64,000 nt of DNA, from contig JANQQQ010000039.1 in NCBI GenBank assembly GCA_028284935.1, positions 434,001 to 498,000 of the forward strand, read 5' to 3'. Below, one piece after another: positions 1-8,607 of this stretch. Under the pieces are notes generated by a model. The model did no database searches. It was not told the DNA's origin and saw only the letters and a program-made list of their open reading frames with translations. This stretch comes from Croceivirga sp. (GTDB lineage: Bacteria > Bacteroidota > Bacteroidia > Flavobacteriales > Flavobacteriaceae). The position numbers were made by a program, and so were the translations under genes. Each line of letters opens with the position of its first letter. Within the stretch, counting starts at the first letter, position 1.

Positions 1-145
1 CCGTAATAAACTCATCCACGTAAGGTTTCAGGTAGTCCATCCATATTTTTTGGCCTTCCCATTCATAGCCTGTTGGGGACGCGTTGTTCAAGTATTTTTC
101 GAAAAAATCCAAGGATTTTTTGTTGAGAATTGTGTCTTTTGCCAT
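1..145 (-). CDS. M42 family metallopeptidase, N-terminal fragment
   Basis: The reading frame starts at an ATG on the minus strand and runs off the left edge of the window, so only about 48 residues are visible. They contain an N-terminal helix followed by an ASPTGYEWEGQ stretch, which matches the start of M42 aminopeptidases (glutamyl aminopeptidase or tetrahedral aminopeptidase type) of Flavobacteria. Family members are cytosolic dizinc exopeptidases that trim peptides. The metal ligands lie further in and are not visible, so the assignment rests on the N-terminus only. A TAAGTTTG box lies just upstream and would give a leader of about 12 bases. The gene is divergent from the DUF4294 gene. 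Confidence 0.72.
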   Translation of the reverse strand, partial: MAKDTILNKKSLDFFEKYLNNASPTGYEWEGQKIWMDYLKPYVDEFIT

Positions 146-162
146 GCGCTAATTTTGAATAC

Positions 163-170
163 CAAACTTA
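163..170 (-). promoter_or_regulatory. -7 box for the M42 peptidase gene
   Basis: The minus strand reads TAAGTTTG, a perfect match to the Bacteroidota -7 consensus TAnnTTTG, about 18 bases before the ATG. No clear TTG is seen at the usual -33 distance, so only half of the promoter is supported. Confidence 0.4.
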
Positions 171-214
171 GCAATATTCACGTTTATTTAATAATATGCG
201 CTAATCAATATTGT

Positions 215-222
215 TACTTTTG
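215..222 (+). promoter_or_regulatory. -7 box for the DUF4294 gene
   Basis: The plus strand reads TACTTTTG, matching TAnnTTTG, 26 bases before the ATG of the DUF4294 gene. A -33 TTG at standard spacing is not evident. Confidence 0.4.
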
Positions 223-248
223 GTGCGATTCTTGGACTTGTATTCCAT

Positions 249-929
249 ATGAAGAGATGCTTTTCTTTCACTTTAGTACTTTTTTCATTTTGGTCATTTG
301 CCCAAATAGAAGAAGAACCCATTGATTCTTCGGCCTACTATGTCCGGATGGAAGGCGACTCCTCGTGGATAAAGGCCATTGCTTTGGATGATGTGTATAT
401 TTTTGGAAAGCTGGAATTCGCAGACCGAAAGGAAAAACTTCGATATTATATCCTGAGGAGAAAGACCTTAAAAGTATATCCTTACGCTAAATTGGCTGCG
501 GAGCGATTGGTTGAACTCAACGACAGTTTGCAGTATATCAAGAAGAAAAGACATAGAAAGCGATACACCAAAAAGGTACAGAAATACATTGAAGGAGAGT
601 TTTCCGAAGAACTAAAGAAATTGACACGGACAGAGGGGCAGATACTGGTCAAATTAATTCATCGACAAACGGGAAGTACCGCCTTTGATTTGGTGAAGGA
701 GCTCCGTAGCGGTTGGCGGGCCTTTTGGTATCAAACCACCGCAAAGGCATTCAAGATTAATTTAAAAAGGGAGTTCAAGCCGACTGACGTTCATGAAGAT
801 TATCTTATAGAGGACATTTTACAACGGGCGTTTGCAGCAAATCGGCTAAAGCGTCAAAAATCGGTTCTGGACTATGATTATGCCAGCCTCAGCAATAAAT
901 GGAAGACGGAATCACCAACGAAAAACTAA
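249..929 (+). CDS. DUF4294 domain-containing exported protein
   Basis: This 226-residue protein begins with a Sec signal peptide (hydrophobic core at residues 5-16, likely cleavage after AQ at residue 19). The mature part is highly charged, with a basic stretch near residues 95-115 (KKKRHRKRYTKK), and matches the DUF4294 family found across Flavobacteria. No function is established and I see no catalytic motif. Its stop overlaps by 4 bases the stop of the convergent DUF6095 gene. The start is the only ATG that gives a complete signal peptide. Periplasmic location is inferred from the signal peptide. Confidence 0.8.
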   Translation: MKRCFSFTLVLFSFWSFAQIEEEPIDSSAYYVRMEGDSSWIKAIALDDVYIFGKLEFADRKEKLRYYILRRKTLKVYPYAKLAAERLVELNDSLQYIKKKRHRKRYTKKVQKYIEGEFSEELKKLTRTEGQILVKLIHRQTGSTAFDLVKELRSGWRAFWYQTTAKAFKINLKREFKPTDVHEDYLIEDILQRAFAANRLKRQKSVLDYDYASLSNKWKTESPTKN

Positions 930-1162
930 GATTTCCTTTTCTTTCCAAAAACGGCATCCATCACAAGATTCACGGAACGAAACCCCATATAGATCGCAAA
1001 TCCGGCCAGTAAAATTCCAATGATCAAAACAGGAATAAAAAGAGGTTTATCCGTATTCTTAAAAGCTTGGTAAAGTACTATGGGTGCAAGGAACATCACC
1101 AGGGCCGTATATACGAATGATTTTATTCCTTTAACCAATACATCTTTGTCTGTTCGTTTCAT
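926..1162 (-). CDS. DUF6095 family small membrane protein
   Basis: The 78-residue product has two hydrophobic helices (about residues 14-33 and 40-60) separated by a short polar turn (KNTDKP) and a basic tail ending KKRKS, so it should be an inner-membrane hairpin with both ends cytoplasmic. It matches a small flavobacterial family that I know as DUF6095. Function is unknown. It converges on the DUF4294 gene with a 4-base overlap of the two stop codons. Confidence 0.7.
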   Translation of the reverse strand: MKRTDKDVLVKGIKSFVYTALVMFLAPIVLYQAFKNTDKPLFIPVLIIGILLAGFAIYMGFRSVNLVMDAVFGKKRKS

Positions 1163-1222
1163 AAGTCCTGCAAGTTAAAATTAAGGTATTGTTTTGGGAA
1201 GTAAATAATGAAAATGTACCAA

Positions 1223-1252
1223 TTGTATCCTTTTTGGATTATCCTTATTTTG
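1223..1252 (+). promoter_or_regulatory. Promoter of the symporter-phosphorylase-GntP operon
   Basis: TTG is followed after exactly 19 bases by TTATTTTG, one mismatch from the Bacteroidota -7 consensus TAnnTTTG. The transcript would start about 15-20 bases before the symporter ATG. It is the only good candidate promoter upstream of the three-gene operon. Confidence 0.5.
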
Positions 1253-1274
1253 AGCTAACAAAACCGACCCTTTT

Positions 1275-2882
1275 ATGAATTGGCTAGACTACACCATCAT
1301 TGTTGTTTATTTATTGGGATTTTTGGGCCTAGGATACCTGTTCAAAGAAAACAAGAATTCCGGAGATTACTTTTTGGGAGGACGAAGTATGGGCTGGATT
1401 CCCCTGAGTCTTTCCACTATGGCCACCCAACTTTCGGCGATAAGTTTCATTTCGGCACCTGCCTTTGTTGGTATTAAGGAGGGTGGGGGACTACAATGGT
1501 TGACCTATGAATTTGGTGTTCCATTGGCTATGGCTTTTTTACTGATTGCCTTGATTCCTTCGCTTTACAAAGCGGGCATAGTAAGTGTTTATGAATATTT
1601 GGAGAGGCGCTTTGATGCCTCGTCACGATTGCTCATAAGTTTTGTGTTCCAAATTAGTCGTTCAGTCGCCACTGGGGTTATGGTGTATACTATGGCTTTG
1701 ATTCTTCAGGCAACCACTGGCATAGAGTTTTGGATTTCAGTACTCTTGATTGGAGTAATTACTTTGGTGTATTCCTTTCAAGGGGGGATGAAAGCGGTTA
1801 TTTGGGGCGATGTGGTCCAAATGCTTATTCTATTTCTGGGTATTGTGATTTGTTTAGGATATGGTATCAGTGCCTTGGGTGGGTTTGAAAACTTTCTCAC
1901 TCAGGTAGATACCGAACGTCTTACAGCCGTTGACTTTGGCAAATGGGGCTTTAACAATGCGGATAAAAACGACGAGTTTGGGTTTTGGCCCATGGTCATT
2001 GGTGGCTTTTTTCTATACGCATCGTATTATGGTACGGATCAGACACAGACCCAACGCATGCTCTCCGCCAAAAGTATGGGTACCATCAAAAAGCTTTTAT
2101 TGGCAAATGGATTGTTCCGCTTTCCCGTAACCCTGACCTATTGTATTATGGGCTTGGTTCTGGGAACACTGTTATTGTCTGATATAGGTTTTCAGGAACA
2201 GGTCAACCAAGTATATGAGGCCAATATCTCTAGCTTGGAGGGGAAAAAGGCGGACCTTATGGTGCCCGTGTTTATCATAAAATATTTACCCAATGGGATT
2301 ATTGGTATTCTACTGGTTGCGATTATGTCCGCCGCCATGTCATCCTTGAGTTCCTCAGTGAATTCTTTGAGTGCGGTCACTATTGAGGATGTGGTCAAAA
2401 GGTTCAAGAAAGATTTGACGGATGCGCAATACGTAAAGTATTCTAGAATGTTATCCCTTTTTTGGGGATTGGTTTGCTTATTTTTTGCCTTCTTTGCCGG
2501 TAGCATTGAGGGCACCATTATTGAGGTCATCAATAAAGTTGGGTCTATTTTCTTTGGCCCAATGTTGGCCGCCTTTATGTTGGCCTTGCTCACCAAAAAA
2601 ACCCATGCCCTAGGAGCCAATATTGGGATTGTGGTAGGTGTTCTCCTTAATATGTACCTATGGCTTTATGTACCCCAAATTTTTTGGTTTTGGTGGAACG
2701 CCATTGGCTGTGCGGCCACTTTTATAACAGCTTATGCGTTGAGCATACTCCTACCCAGAAAAGCTAAGGAGGGCATTCCGTTTGAATGGTATTCCGCTAA
2801 AAAAGAAATAGGGCTGCTATTGGGATACTTTGTCTTGATTGTATTGGTTGCCGTTTCCCTAAAATCCATTTTGGGCTTATGA
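1275..2882 (+). CDS. Sodium:solute symporter (SSS family)
   Basis: This 535-residue polytopic protein has about 13 membrane helices and the sodium:solute symporter signature region GGRSMGWIPLS-STMATQLSAISF near residues 35-58, an LeuT-fold sodium site region. Family members import sugars, sugar acids, amino acids or vitamins with Na+. The gene overlaps the phosphorylase gene by 4 bases (ATGA), so translation is probably coupled. The substrate is therefore likely a glucoside used by that enzyme, which is inference from context. Substrate specificity cannot be read from the sequence. Confidence 0.9.
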   Translation: MNWLDYTIIVVYLLGFLGLGYLFKENKNSGDYFLGGRSMGWIPLSLSTMATQLSAISFISAPAFVGIKEGGGLQWLTYEFGVPLAMAFLLIALIPSLYKAGIVSVYEYLERRFDASSRLLISFVFQISRSVATGVMVYTMALILQATTGIEFWISVLLIGVITLVYSFQGGMKAVIWGDVVQMLILFLGIVICLGYGISALGGFENFLTQVDTERLTAVDFGKWGFNNADKNDEFGFWPMVIGGFFLYASYYGTDQTQTQRMLSAKSMGTIKKLLLANGLFRFPVTLTYCIMGLVLGTLLLSDIGFQEQVNQVYEANISSLEGKKADLMVPVFIIKYLPNGIIGILLVAIMSAAMSSLSSSVNSLSAVTIEDVVKRFKKDLTDAQYVKYSRMLSLFWGLVCLFFAFFAGSIEGTIIEVINKVGSIFFGPMLAAFMLALLTKKTHALGANIGIVVGVLLNMYLWLYVPQIFWFWWNAIGCAATFITAYALSILLPRKAKEGIPFEWYSAKKEIGLLLGYFVLIVLVAVSLKSILGL

Positions 2883-4528
2883 CAGGTTTGGAGACTTTAA
2901 TAGGATGCCTATACCCAGAAGCCAAAGATGAGGTGCTTCAAAGAATTGAACAGCTTAAGAAACAGTATCCCCTGAACAATTCCGAAAGGGTACTTTCGGA
3001 AAAAGACGTCATTTTAATCACCTACGGTGATGGTATCCTCAAAAAAGGAAAATCGCCCCTACAAGCGCTAAAACAATTTTGTGATACGTATTTAAAGGAA
3101 AGTATTAGTGCGGTGCATGTATTGCCCTGTTTTCCCTACTCTTCGGACGACGGGTTTAGTGTCATTGATTATTACAAGATAAATTCCGATCTGGGAAGCT
3201 GGGAGGACATTGATCAACTGGCCGAAAACTTTGATTTAATGTTTGATGCCGTGGTCAACCATATGTCCAAGCAATCGGATTGGTTCAAATCATTTTTGAA
3301 TGGGGACGCTCCTTACCATGAGTATTTTGTAACTGCCAATCCTGAGTTGGATTACAGTACGGTTGTTAGGCCAAGGGCATTACCGCTTTTACACAGGTAT
3401 AATGCCAAAAAAGGCAAAGTCCATATTTGGACGACGTTTAGCGAGGACCAGGTAGATTTAAACTACAAAAACACTGAGGTATTTCTACAAGTCCTTGATA
3501 TTCTCCTTTATTATGTAAGTAAAGGAGCCCGATTTATACGGCTGGACGCCATTGCTTTTGTTTGGAAGGAAATAGGAACTACCTGCATTCATCTGCCTGA
3601 AACCCATTTGGTCATTCAAGCCTATCGCAAAGTACTTGATTCGGTAGCTCCAAGCACCATCTTGATTACGGAGACCAATGTACCTCACGAAGAGAATATC
3701 AGCTATTTTGGGAATGGCTTAAATGAGGCCCATATGGTGTATAATTTTACGCTACCTCCGTTATTGGCGTTGTCGGTACACCAGGAAAATGTTGATATAC
3801 TTTTTAAATGGGCCAAACGTCTGGAACAAAACGGAAACACCTGCTTTTTCAACTTTACCGCCAGTCATGATGGGGTAGGAGTACGACCTCTTCAAGGAAT
3901 TGTACCACCATCTGAAATTGAAGTTTTGGCCGAAAAGGCCTTGGAACATGGTGGATTTGTATCCTACAAGGATAATGGCGACGGCACCCAATCGCCTTAT
4001 GAGTTGAACTGTAATTATTTGGATCTTGTAACCCATCCATCTGCAGACGATACACTTCGTATCAATAGGTTTTTGTTGACGCAGTCCGTCATGCTATGCA
4101 TGCCCGGTGTTCCCGGGGTCTATTATCACTCCATTTTGGGTTCTATGAATGACCGAAAAGGGGCACTGGATTCGGGAATCAATAGACGGATCAATAGAAA
4201 GAAATTGGATTTTGATGGCTTGGCAAAAATCTTGGAAGCCAAGGTAAATTTTAAGGCCAAAGTTTTTTCGCTTTACTCCCAGATGCTACAGGTGAGAAGG
4301 GGAGAACCCTTGTTCAATCCCTACGGAAAGGCTGAATACTATGATAATAACGGAGTTTTTATCATAGAAAGGAAAGTGGGAGGCAAAAGACTGTTCTGCC
4401 TTCATAACTTCTCTTCAAAACCAATAAGGATTGAACCCATGGACAAAGAGGCGAAGGTATTGTTCAGTGCTCAAGAGGATAACCCGTGGGTTTTGGAAGC
4501 CTTTGGATTTCAATGGCTTAAAAAATAA
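2879..4528 (+). CDS. GH13 sugar phosphorylase, probably glucosylglycerate phosphorylase
   Basis: The 549-residue protein is a GH13 subfamily 18 enzyme. The nucleophile Asp223 lies in RFIRLDAIAF, the acid/base Glu265 in LITETNVP, and the transition-state His330-Asp331 in ASHDGVG. Family enzymes phosphorolyse an alpha-glucoside to alpha-glucose 1-phosphate. The stretches TTFSEDQVDLN and WKEIGTTCIHLPETH resemble the glucosylglycerate phosphorylase/YcjM clade rather than true sucrose phosphorylases, so 2-O-alpha-glucosylglycerate (products: glucose 1-phosphate and D-glycerate) is the likely substrate. Sucrose phosphorylase is the main alternative. There is no signal peptide, so it acts in the cytosol. 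It lies between a symporter (4-base overlap) and a GntP permease. Confidence 0.82.
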   Translation: MTGLETLIGCLYPEAKDEVLQRIEQLKKQYPLNNSERVLSEKDVILITYGDGILKKGKSPLQALKQFCDTYLKESISAVHVLPCFPYSSDDGFSVIDYYKINSDLGSWEDIDQLAENFDLMFDAVVNHMSKQSDWFKSFLNGDAPYHEYFVTANPELDYSTVVRPRALPLLHRYNAKKGKVHIWTTFSEDQVDLNYKNTEVFLQVLDILLYYVSKGARFIRLDAIAFVWKEIGTTCIHLPETHLVIQAYRKVLDSVAPSTILITETNVPHEENISYFGNGLNEAHMVYNFTLPPLLALSVHQENVDILFKWAKRLEQNGNTCFFNFTASHDGVGVRPLQGIVPPSEIEVLAEKALEHGGFVSYKDNGDGTQSPYELNCNYLDLVTHPSADDTLRINRFLLTQSVMLCMPGVPGVYYHSILGSMNDRKGALDSGINRRINRKKLDFDGLAKILEAKVNFKAKVFSLYSQMLQVRRGEPLFNPYGKAEYYDNNGVFIIERKVGGKRLFCLHNFSSKPIRIEPMDKEAKVLFSAQEDNPWVLEAFGFQWLKK

Positions 4529-4541
4529 AATCTAATTGATA

Positions 4542-5870
4542 ATGGAACTGATTGTATTGTTTTTTGTGATTGCAGGCATCATTCTGGCAACGGTGAGGTT
4601 CAAGGTACACCCTGTCTTTTCGTTGACCATGGCTGCGATTGTTTCAGGGTTGTTATTCGGGTTATCGCCGGAAAATATAACAAAAACGATTGGCGAGGGT
4701 TTTGGAAAAACCCTTTCCAGTATTGGGTTGGTCATTGCCTTTGGTACGGTTATCGGTACTTTTTTGGAGAAAACAGGCGGAACCAAGGTATTGGCAAATG
4801 CCATTTTAAAATGGGTAGGGTTGAACAAATCCCCATTGGCATTGAACTTAGCCGGTCTAATTATTTCCATTCCGGTGTATTGCGATTCTGGTTTTGTGAT
4901 TCTTTCTTCATTAAACAGGGCATTGAGCAAAAAATCTGGAATTAAAATTTTGGTATTTGCCATCGCACTTGCCACAGGGCTATACTCTGCCCATGTCTTT
5001 GTTCCTCCAACGCCCGGACCTTTGGCTGCAGCTGCCATTTTGGAAGCGGATTTGGGAATGGTCATGCTCTTTGGGTTTTTAGTGGCCATCTGCGTCTCAT
5101 TGGCTGGGTACTTTTGGGCATTGTTCATTGGAAAACGTTTACGTACTCAAGAAGAAAGTATCGAGGCTCCATTGGTGTCCATGGATGATGGTTTGGAAAA
5201 TGCACCCACTCTTTTGAACACTCTTTTGCCCTTATTTCTTCCCTTAGTGCTCATTGCGCTAAAATCCGTTGCGGAATATCCCACCAGCCCCTTAGGAGAA
5301 GGCCTTTTGGCGGAGGTGTTCAGTTTTTTGGGGAACCCTATAGTGGCATTGTTCATTGGTGTAGTCTTAAGTTTTCCAATGGTTAAAAAGAACGGAGAAA
5401 ATCAAATACAAGGTTGGGTCATGGAATCGCTGAAACAGGCTGGGGCAATTGTTTTGATCACCGGTGCGGGAGGAAGTTTCGGTGCCATTTTGCGCACCTT
5501 GGATTATGCCTCCCTGTTACAGATCGATTCTTCTTCTGGAGTGGGAGGTCTTCTTCTTGCCTTTGGAGTGGCTGCAGTTTTGAAAACCGCCCAAGGGTCT
5601 TCCACGGTATCCATAATTACGACCGCTGCTATAATAGCCCCCTTGCTTGGGACTTTTGGTCTGGAAAGTATTATCCACAAAGCGTTAGCTGTTCTGGCCA
5701 TTGGTGCGGGCGCCATGACCGTTTCCCATGTGAACGATAGTTATTTTTGGGTAGTTGCGGAATTTTCAAAAATGGATATGAAAACAGCACTAAGGGGACA
5801 TACGTTGGCAACGCTATTTCAAGGATTGGTCGGAATTGGGGTTATCCTCGTTTTCTTCCTGATCACGTAA
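4542..5870 (+). CDS. GntP family permease (gluconate or glycerate type)
   Basis: The product is a 442-residue polytopic membrane protein of the GntP family, with conserved segments such as PVYCDSGFVILSSL and VFVPPTPGPLAAAAIL. Family members move gluconate, D-glycerate or related hydroxy acids with protons. The ATG is used as the start; a TTG two codons earlier is possible but has no support. It follows the phosphorylase by 13 bases and is almost certainly co-transcribed. If the phosphorylase releases D-glycerate, this permease could carry that acid, which is an inference from gene order. It ends directly against the stop of the convergent DUF4249 gene with no gap. Confidence 0.88.
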   Translation: MELIVLFFVIAGIILATVRFKVHPVFSLTMAAIVSGLLFGLSPENITKTIGEGFGKTLSSIGLVIAFGTVIGTFLEKTGGTKVLANAILKWVGLNKSPLALNLAGLIISIPVYCDSGFVILSSLNRALSKKSGIKILVFAIALATGLYSAHVFVPPTPGPLAAAAILEADLGMVMLFGFLVAICVSLAGYFWALFIGKRLRTQEESIEAPLVSMDDGLENAPTLLNTLLPLFLPLVLIALKSVAEYPTSPLGEGLLAEVFSFLGNPIVALFIGVVLSFPMVKKNGENQIQGWVMESLKQAGAIVLITGAGGSFGAILRTLDYASLLQIDSSSGVGGLLLAFGVAAVLKTAQGSSTVSIITTAAIIAPLLGTFGLESIIHKALAVLAIGAGAMTVSHVNDSYFWVVAEFSKMDMKTALRGHTLATLFQGLVGIGVILVFFLIT

Positions 5871-6791
5871 TTATTCAACTACAATGGAACTCTTGGCTTC
5901 TTGCACCACCGCAAAAAAGCCAAGGGCAAAAGAATCTGGGCGACCTACATTGTCAAAGATTTCAATATTATCCAGACCGGTTACATCAAACATATTGCCC
6001 CGAACCGTTGCTGCTGGGGTTTCAAAAATCCCACCGTCATTCTCGGTCTGTTCCACCAGTAAATCTATATAATTAAAAAACTGTTGGTCAGCACCCAGAA
6101 TACTTATCTCCAATTCCGTTCCCGACGTCAATTCTTGATCATAAAAATAAGAGAAGGTAAATTCTTGACCGTCGATAAACTGATCATCAGTAGCGAGGAA
6201 ATTGCCGAACCCGAAATCAAAAACATAATAGTTACGTTCCTCCGGCACATCGGTAAACGTTACTATGATTTCCTTTTCATCTCCGCTGAACAGGGTTCCA
6301 TCCCCTTGCTCCAAAGTATCTATGGGCACCGTTGGGGAGTATATGGTCTGCCCCGCATAACGTCTGCCTTTATGCTCTATTACTAAAAAGAACTCGGTGT
6401 CTGGAGTTAAAAATTCCGTTCTAATACGGTCGTCCGTATCCGTACCAGGTATATAACTGGGAATATAAATACCGCTTCCTGGTTCCGACTCCTCCAAGAT
6501 TGACGTGCTAAAACTAGTATTGAATGGGTCATCTGGGTCACGTTCCCCTATCAGGATAACGGCACTTTCCAACTGTGTAATTGTGTTTTCAGAAAAGAAT
6601 CCGGAAGACTCTGTTACTCTAATTTCTACCGGGACAAATTCTTGGCTTGGGTCAACTCTAACTATCCCATTGACCACGAGCCTTGTTTCTGGTTCGGGAA
6701 CGTCCACTTCTATCACATCCTCGCAAGAAATGAGGGGTGTTAAGGCAATAATGCACAAAATTAAATTACGTATTTCAAGAACCCTTTTCAA
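5871..6791 (-). CDS. DUF4249 lipoprotein, copy A
   Basis: This 306-residue protein starts with a lipoprotein signal (lipobox LISC, Cys at residue 23) followed by EDVIEVDVPEPE. It is the last of three tandem DUF4249 paralogues behind a TonB receptor. There is no ATG before the lipobox, so I take the TTG that overlaps the end of copy B by 17 bases. That overlap implies coupled translation. The C-terminal segment GADQQFFNYID...FDVTGLDN is nearly identical in all three copies. The function of DUF4249 is unknown. An outer-membrane lipoprotein partner of the receptor is inferred from conserved pairing in Bacteroidota. Confidence 0.82.
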   Translation of the reverse strand: MKRVLEIRNLILCIIALTPLISCEDVIEVDVPEPETRLVVNGIVRVDPSQEFVPVEIRVTESSGFFSENTITQLESAVILIGERDPDDPFNTSFSTSILEESEPGSGIYIPSYIPGTDTDDRIRTEFLTPDTEFFLVIEHKGRRYAGQTIYSPTVPIDTLEQGDGTLFSGDEKEIIVTFTDVPEERNYYVFDFGFGNFLATDDQFIDGQEFTFSYFYDQELTSGTELEISILGADQQFFNYIDLLVEQTENDGGIFETPAATVRGNMFDVTGLDNIEIFDNVGRPDSFALGFFAVVQEAKSSIVVE

Positions 6792-7668
6792 TAACTATGC
6801 TTTCTTTATATTCTTGTATTACCGCAAAATAACCAAGGGCAAAGGATTCAGGTCTGCTAACATTGTCAAAGATTTCAATATTATCGAGTCCCGTAACATC
6901 AAATATGTTGCCTCGAACCGTAGCAGCAGGGGTTTCAAAAACCCCACCGTCATTTTCCGTTTGTTCCACCAATAAATCAATATAATTAAAAAACTGTTGA
7001 TCGGCGCCTAGTATTCTGACCTCCAATTCTTCACCAGATTCCAAATCCCTTTCCGGAAAATAGGAGAATTCAAATTGTTGACCATCTATAAACTGATCAT
7101 TCAAAGCTAAGAATTCACCCTGCCCAAAATTAAAGACATAATAGTCCTTGGACTCTGGTACGTCAGTGATGGTTACCTTAATTTCAACATCGTCTTCGTC
7201 AAATAATGTTTCGCTTCCTTGTTCCAAATTGTCTATTTGCACCGTGGGGGAATAAAAGGTCTGACCTGCATACCGTTTTCCCTTATGCTCAACAATGAGA
7301 AAGAATTCCGTATTTACATTTAGAAATTCAGTTCTGAGACCACCGTCCGCCGCGTAAACACCCGAGTTGGGTTCCACTTCATTCAAGACGATAGTGCCAA
7401 AACTGGTGCTAAAAGGATCGTCAGGGTCGCGTTCTCCCACCAAAACGACAGCACTTTCCAATTGTGTCACCGTATTTTCTTCAAAAAAGTTGGAAGATTC
7501 GGTTACCCTTATTTGGATTGGCGCAAACTCTTGTTCCGTGTCAACGGTAACAATGCCGTTTACCACGAGCCTTGTTTCCGGTTCGGGAACCTCAACTTCA
7601 ATAACGTCTTCGCAGGCAAATACAACAAAAAGAATTAAGCCGAAAAATATTGAAGTACGTTTCATCAT
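6775..7668 (-). CDS. DUF4249 lipoprotein, copy B
   Basis: The 297-residue protein has a lipoprotein signal ending in VVFAC, with the Cys near residue 19, then the EDVIEVEVPEPE start shared with copy A. Residues of roughly 40-90 resemble copy A most, while the FSYFPERDLESGEELEV segment is shared with copy C, so the paralogues look mosaic. Two adjacent ATGs are possible starts and differ by one residue. The gene lies between copy C (34 bases upstream) and copy A (overlap). Role and location are as inferred for the family: a surface or periplasm-facing lipoprotein working with the TonB receptor. Confidence 0.83.
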   Translation of the reverse strand: MMKRTSIFFGLILFVVFACEDVIEVEVPEPETRLVVNGIVTVDTEQEFAPIQIRVTESSNFFEENTVTQLESAVVLVGERDPDDPFSTSFGTIVLNEVEPNSGVYAADGGLRTEFLNVNTEFFLIVEHKGKRYAGQTFYSPTVQIDNLEQGSETLFDEDDVEIKVTITDVPESKDYYVFNFGQGEFLALNDQFIDGQQFEFSYFPERDLESGEELEVRILGADQQFFNYIDLLVEQTENDGGVFETPAATVRGNIFDVTGLDNIEIFDNVSRPESFALGYFAVIQEYKESIVIEKGS

Positions 7669-7702
7669 TCCTGAATGAAATTGTCCACAGAACGTCTAGA
7701 TT

Positions 7703-8605
7703 TTAATCGATAATGATACTGCTTCTGAATTCCTGGACAACGGCAAAGTAACCTAAGGGAAAAATATCTGTCCTATTAACGTTATCAAACAACAAGTTGT
7801 TGTCCAAACCGGTTACATCAAAGACGTTACCCCTTACAGTAGCCGCAGGGGTTTCAAAAATGCCTCCATCGTTTTCCGTTTGTTCAACAGCCAAATCAAT
7901 GTAATTAAAAAATTGTTGGTCCGCTCCTAAAATACTCACCTCCAATTCTTCCCCACTTTCCAAATCCCTTTCTGGAAAATAGGAGAATTCAAATTCCTGT
8001 CCATCAATAAATTGATCGTCCAAAGCCAAAAATTCCCCTTCCTCAAAGTCGAAAACATAGTAGTTTTCTTGATCGGGAATATCAGTTAAGGTAATTTTAA
8101 TTTCCACATCATCTTCATCGAAAAGGGTTTCTTCTCCTTGTTCCAAATTTTCAATGGGAACGGAAAATGAAAATGGTGTCCTTGCGGCGAACCGTCTCCC
8201 CTTGTGTTCCATTATCAAAATAAAGACTGTATTTGGCAAAATACTGCTGGTTCGTATTCTTTGATCGGCATCAAAACTGGGATCGGGAACATAAATACCG
8301 CTGCCGGGTTCTAATTCGGTTAAAGATGAAGTTGCAAGGTTGTCAATAATTTCTGGAGCATCAGGGTTGGGCTGTCCATAAAAGATAACAGCATTGCCAT
8401 CTAACTGGGTTGGCACGTTGTTTTCAAAGAAATTTGTGGTTTCCGAAACACGAATTTCCACAGGTACAAACTCCTGGTTGAAATCAACCCTCAAAAGGCC
8501 GTTGACAACCAATCTGGGTTCGGTAGTTTGCAATTCAACGTCAATGACGTCCTCACATGAAAATAAGAATACTGACAATGCTATGATGTGGATATACTTT
8601 TTCAT
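7703..8605 (-). CDS. DUF4249 lipoprotein, copy C
   Basis: The product of about 300 residues has the signal MKKYIHIIALSVFLFSC with the lipidated Cys at residue 17. Its N-terminal half is the most divergent of the three copies (for example FYGQPNPDAPE in place of GERDPDDPF), while the C-terminal block is conserved. I take the ATG two bases after the receptor's stop codon instead of the upstream TTG, which would add residues ahead of the signal. The short spacing behind the TonB receptor indicates one transcript. This is the copy in the canonical receptor-DUF4249 position. Confidence 0.83.
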   Translation of the reverse strand: MKKYIHIIALSVFLFSCEDVIDVELQTTEPRLVVNGLLRVDFNQEFVPVEIRVSETTNFFENNVPTQLDGNAVIFYGQPNPDAPEIIDNLATSSLTELEPGSGIYVPDPSFDADQRIRTSSILPNTVFILIMEHKGRRFAARTPFSFSVPIENLEQGEETLFDEDDVEIKITLTDIPDQENYYVFDFEEGEFLALDDQFIDGQEFEFSYFPERDLESGEELEVSILGADQQFFNYIDLAVEQTENDGGIFETPAATVRGNVFDVTGLDNNLLFDNVNRTDIFPLGYFAVVQEFRSSIIID

Positions 8606-8607
8606 GA

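Noticed and set aside
4532-5128. Minus-strand ORF of 198 codons opposite the GntP gene
   Set aside because: It is antisense to a well-conserved membrane protein gene and has no family features or promoter.
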